This document shows positions 6,914 to 8,874 of a stretch of 8,874 bases of DNA, piece by piece; the stretch's first letter is position 1, and the number at the start of each line of letters is the position of its first letter. The notes beneath the pieces are model-generated. The model ran no database searches. It was given only the letters and a program-made list of their open reading frames with translations, and was not told the origin of the DNA. The translations under genes were made by a program, and so were the position numbers. The stretch is taken from positions 1-8,874 of the forward strand of contig JAIOPF010000050.1 of NCBI GenBank assembly GCA_021414045.1, written 5' to 3'. This stretch comes from Deltaproteobacteria bacterium (lineage in GTDB: Bacteria; UBA10199; DSSB01).

Positions 6914-8230
6914 TCACTCGTAGTATTCGCGGCCCAAGTGGGTGATTTGTTCCTCGCCCATGAGATAGCGAAGGGTATTTTTCAGCTTCGTCTCTTGAAT
7001 GAAAATATCGTGCTCTGGGTAGAGATTCGGAGCCGTCATGGGGCTCTTGTAATAGAAGGATAGCCATTCTTGAATCCCCTTGAGACCGGCGCGTTGGGCA
7101 AAATCCGTAAACAGGACGAGATCGAGAACGAGGGGGGCCGCCAAAATGGAGTCTCGACATAAAAAGTCCACCTTGACCTGCATGGGATAGCCCAACCATC
7201 CGAAGATATCGATATTGTCCCAACCCTCCTTGTTGTCCCCTCGCGGAGGGTAGTAATTGATGCTCACCTTATGGTGAATTTTCCCGTAGAGTTCTGGATA
7301 GACTTCTGGCTGCAGTATCGTATCCAAAACCCCCAGCTTGCTTTCTTCCTTCGTCTTGAATGAGCCCGGATCATCCAACACCTCGCCATCGCGATTGCCT
7401 AAAATATTGGTCGAGAACCACCCGCTGACACCCAAGTACCGGGCCTTGAAGCCGGGGGCCAGCACGGTTTTCATCAGTGTCTGACCCGTCTTGAAATCTT
7501 TTCCCGAGATTGGGACGCGCATTTCCATCGCCAACTCCTGCAAGGCCGGGATGTCCACCGTCAGGTTCGGGGCGCCGTTGCAAAAAGAAACCCCGCTTTT
7601 CAGGGCCGCATAGGCATAAATCATGCTGGGAGCGATGGAAGGGTCGTTATTTTTGAGCGCCGTTTCGAAATCCTTTAGGGATTTGTGGGATTCGGCAAGT
7701 TCAATGAAACTCTCGGTTGAGGCGCACCAGATCACGGCAAGCCGGGAGAGATTATTGCTCCTTTTGAAATCCTCCATGTCTTTCATGAGAGCCTCCGCCA
7801 AAGCCAGCTTATTGGATTCGGCCTTGATGTTGTCCCCCTTGATGTTTTTCACGAACCTCTGGTCAAAGACAGCCTTCATTGGGACGATCTTTTCCAGAAA
7901 ATCCCCGACCTTCCCGACGTCTTCATCGCTGAGCACCCCCGCTTTTCGCGCGGCTTCCTTGGCGTTGTCAGGAAAGATATCCCAGGCGGCGAAAACCAGG
8001 TCTTCCAGTGTGGCCAAAGGAACTAAATCCTTGATCAAGGGATTTCTTTTGTCGGTTCTTTTTCCCAAGCGAATGTGACCCATCTGGGTCATGGACCCGA
8101 TGGCCTTCGAATGTTTCCTCCGGATCAGTTCCACTCCGGCGATGAAGGTCGTGGAAACGGCGCCGAGGCCGACCAAAAGAACTCCGAGTTTCCCTTCGGC
8201 CGGTTGAATCTTAATGTCCTTTGCGATCAT
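6914..8230 (-). CDS. ino1: Myo-inositol-1-phosphate synthase
   Basis: This 438-residue protein is an inositol-3-phosphate synthase (EC 5.5.1.4), which converts D-glucose 6-phosphate to 1L-myo-inositol 1-phosphate with NAD+ recycled within the active site. The N-terminal Rossmann motif is LLVGLGAVSTT (18-28). Family signatures follow: CNGAPNLTVDIPAL (217-230), SGKDFKTGQT (242-251) with lysines of the kind used in the active site, LGNRDGEVLDD (277-287), KVSINYYPPRGD (321-332) and the C-terminal DSILAAPLVLDL (360-371). Length is normal for the bacterial/archaeal type. The start is firm: AAGGAG lies five bases before the ATG, and the gene begins 12 bases after the SulP stop, implying co-transcription. 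The enzyme is cytoplasmic. In bacteria it feeds inositol phospholipids, inositol-phosphate solutes or related glycosides; no downstream enzyme such as an inositol monophosphatase or CDP-alcohol transferase is in the window, so the end product is unknown. Confidence 0.95.
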   Translation of the reverse strand: MIAKDIKIQPAEGKLGVLLVGLGAVSTTFIAGVELIRRKHSKAIGSMTQMGHIRLGKRTDKRNPLIKDLVPLATLEDLVFAAWDIFPDNAKEAARKAGVLSDEDVGKVGDFLEKIVPMKAVFDQRFVKNIKGDNIKAESNKLALAEALMKDMEDFKRSNNLSRLAVIWCASTESFIELAESHKSLKDFETALKNNDPSIAPSMIYAYAALKSGVSFCNGAPNLTVDIPALQELAMEMRVPISGKDFKTGQTLMKTVLAPGFKARYLGVSGWFSTNILGNRDGEVLDDPGSFKTKEESKLGVLDTILQPEVYPELYGKIHHKVSINYYPPRGDNKEGWDNIDIFGWLGYPMQVKVDFLCRDSILAAPLVLDLVLFTDFAQRAGLKGIQEWLSFYYKSPMTAPNLYPEHDIFIQETKLKNTLRYLMGEEQITHLGREYYE

Positions 8231-8235
8231 GTTTT

Positions 8236-8241
8236 CTCCTT
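8236..8241 (-). promoter_or_regulatory. Strong ribosome binding site of inositol synthase
   Basis: AAGGAG on the minus strand stands five bases before the ATG at 8230-8228, in the 12-base gap after the SulP stop codon. It confirms the start and suggests efficient translation from a shared transcript. Confidence 0.8.
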
Positions 8242-8242
8242 G

Positions 8243-8874
8243 TTAAGTTCTGGTCCCGATAATTTCCTCGGCTCTTTTGAGAGCCTGATCGATGTTTTCC
8301 AAAACATTCGCTTCTCCCATCTCCTTCAGAAATCCGGCCCTTTCGATGGCGAACATCGGTTGCACGTGAATCCCTGAAAGCAGGAGTTGGGTCTTGTTGC
8401 GCCGGCACTGGCCGAGCAGGTCCCGCAAAGCCCTGAGAGCGGTCGCGTCCAGCGCCAGGACATGCCGCATTCGGAGGATCAGGACTTTAGGCGGAGTTTG
8501 GCCGACGTCCAGGGTGTCGCGCAGCAGTTCGGCGACGCCGAAAAAGAAGGCGCCTTCGGCCTCGTAAATGGATACTTCCTTGGGTATCCGACGCCGGGAA
8601 AGGGAGTCGCGGTCGTTGCGCAAGGCTTCTTCGCCGTTTTCGCCGGTCTCCATCTCCCCTTTGATTTCCCGGATGACAGCCACATTGGACATTCTCTTCA
8701 CGAACAGGGCGAAGGCCATGAAGATCCCGACCTCCACTCCGACCGTCAGATCGACGAAGACGGTCAGGAAGAAAGTGGTGAGCATGACGATGACGTCGGA
8801 GCGCGGCGCCCTGAGAATCGTCTTGAAGGCGTGCCATTCCGCCATATTATAGGACACCACCATGAGGATGGCCG
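8243..8874 (-). CDS. SulP-family anion transporter with STAS domain, C-terminal part (partial)
   Basis: The gene enters from the right edge and about 209 codons are visible, ending at TAA 8245-8243. Counting from the methionine at 8863, residues 1-20 (MVVSYNMAEWHAF) and the hydrophobic stretch 23-57 match the last transmembrane part of SulP permeases, with the typical DLTVGVEVGIF. A charged linker (60-96) leads to a cytoplasmic STAS domain at about 97-200, with KVLILRMRHVLALDATAL (126-143) as its core strand and helix. SulP proteins carry sulfate, bicarbonate or other anions, usually with H+ or Na+; STAS regulates or anchors the transporter. The methionine at 8863 is internal: the upstream codons in the window (A-I-L) fit the family sequence. 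About two thirds of the protein, including the substrate site, is missing, so the substrate cannot be named. It precedes inositol synthase by 12 nt. Confidence 0.92.
   Translation of the reverse strand, partial: AILMVVSYNMAEWHAFKTILRAPRSDVIVMLTTFFLTVFVDLTVGVEVGIFMAFALFVKRMSNVAVIREIKGEMETGENGEEALRNDRDSLSRRRIPKEVSIYEAEGAFFFGVAELLRDTLDVGQTPPKVLILRMRHVLALDATALRALRDLLGQCRRNKTQLLLSGIHVQPMFAIERAGFLKEMGEANVLENIDQALKRAEEIIGTRT

Overview
The window reads as chromosomal DNA from a moderately GC-rich Gram-negative bacterium. A lipoprotein with a lipobox, a nucleotide-sugar dehydrogenase and very large uncharacterised proteins would fit a deltaproteobacterium-like or related, possibly uncultured, lineage. 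No rRNA or other phylogenetic marker is present, so this placement is inference. I see no tRNA, rRNA, CRISPR array, insertion sequence or phage gene.

Layout. Positions 1-750 hold two plus-strand genes: the last 65 codons of a nucleotide-sugar dehydrogenase (surface polysaccharide precursor synthesis) and a 169-residue lipoprotein that is a minimal metzincin-type zinc protease. Everything from 773 to the right edge is on the minus strand and converges on them. Read in the direction of transcription it comprises: the C-terminal part of a SulP-family anion transporter with STAS domain (8874-8243); a myo-inositol-1-phosphate synthase 12 nt downstream with a strong ribosome binding site (8230-6914); a 122-nt C-rich gap; two very large overlapping reading frames (6791-4164 and 4414-1397); a 147-nt gap; and a small protein with a DxDxDG calcium-type loop (1249-773).

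The main point of interest is the 5.4 kb between 6791 and 1397. The two large frames most likely encode one polypeptide of about 1,797 residues split by a one-base frame difference near 4380-4426. G/C-ending codons are common in the first frame up to the junction, then become rare there and common in the second frame. Read as one protein, its order is: a duplicated acidic-loop domain, a helical stretch, a Gly/Ala-rich hydrophobic segment, an array of about nine W-anchored alpha-helical repeats of about 39 residues, further helical regions, and a C-terminal alpha/beta domain that looks GNAT-like. I recognise no characterised family for the whole. A two-gene reading with a GTG start and its own GAGG ribosome site cannot be excluded.

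Functional links between the parts are weak. SulP and inositol synthase look co-transcribed; the giant gene may be read from the same transcript or separately. No complete pathway is visible.
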